From Amorphochlora amoebiformis (taxonomy: Eukaryota; Cercozoa; Chlorarachniophyceae): a DNA stretch of 64,000 nucleotides. Below the pieces are notes generated by a model. That model had not been told where the DNA came from. It did no database searches and saw only the letters and a list, made by a program, of their open reading frames with translations. Of the stretch, positions 63,990 through 64,000 are shown piece after piece (position 1 is the stretch's first letter; each line of letters starts with the position of its first letter). Where the stretch lies: NCBI GenBank assembly GCA_054601695.1, contig BAAHQB010000385.1:1-64000 (forward strand), written 5' to 3'. Position numbers and translations under genes: made by a program.

Positions 63990-64000
63990 CAAAGCCTTTG

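Overview
This is a eukaryotic nuclear window from what looks like a protist. The evidence is many small exons (most 20-140 bases) with GT...AG introns that keep the reading frame. Nearly every intron is filled with (TA)n, plus (CA)n and other microsatellites. An SH2 domain, kelch repeats and a Met-Pro-Thr-x-Gly-Pro-Ser repeat protein fit a stramenopile or related SAR lineage, but this placement is inference. No bacterial, organellar, tRNA, rRNA or CRISPR features were recognised. Long open frames made of Tyr-Ile, Ser-Leu or Arg-Glu dipeptides are microsatellites, not genes. All gene models were built by eye from exon islands, splice sites and phase matching.

Layout. 300-4194 (-): 10-exon SH2-domain protein, about 243 aa. 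5199-16168 (-): 22-exon nuclear-looking protein of unknown family, about 767 aa. 16169-18507: divergent intergenic region. 18508-52164 (+): a very large gene of about 52 exons and 33.7 kb, predicted to encode a single-pass membrane protein of about 2,300 aa. It has a signal-like N-terminus, about 44 copies of an 8-residue repeat, a Thr/Ser/Pro stalk, a compact membrane-proximal domain, one membrane segment and a basic tail of about 1,270 residues full of Arg-Arg-x-Ser motifs, ending in 26-residue repeats. 52165-54053: convergent intergenic region rich in CTAG and TACGTA. 54054-58334 (-): 16-exon kelch-repeat protein, about 409 aa. 58585-59395 (+): five-exon single-membrane-segment protein sharing a 250-base divergent promoter region with the kelch gene. 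60704-61114 (+): four 3' exons of an unrecognised protein. 62107-63501 (+): three-exon protein of 59 aa. 63778-63906 may hold a further partial exon.

Repeats. There are three copies of an LTR-like interspersed element (two inside introns of large genes, one inside the 59-aa gene), a foldback MITE-like element, a 102-base poly-C tract, long (CT)n and (GA)n blocks within one intron, a 21-base array of acceptor-like sites beside a kelch donor, and several local duplications.

How the genes may work together: the giant surface protein presents many basophilic-kinase consensus sites on its predicted cytoplasmic tail, and an SH2 adaptor lies in the same window. A functional link is not shown by the sequence.
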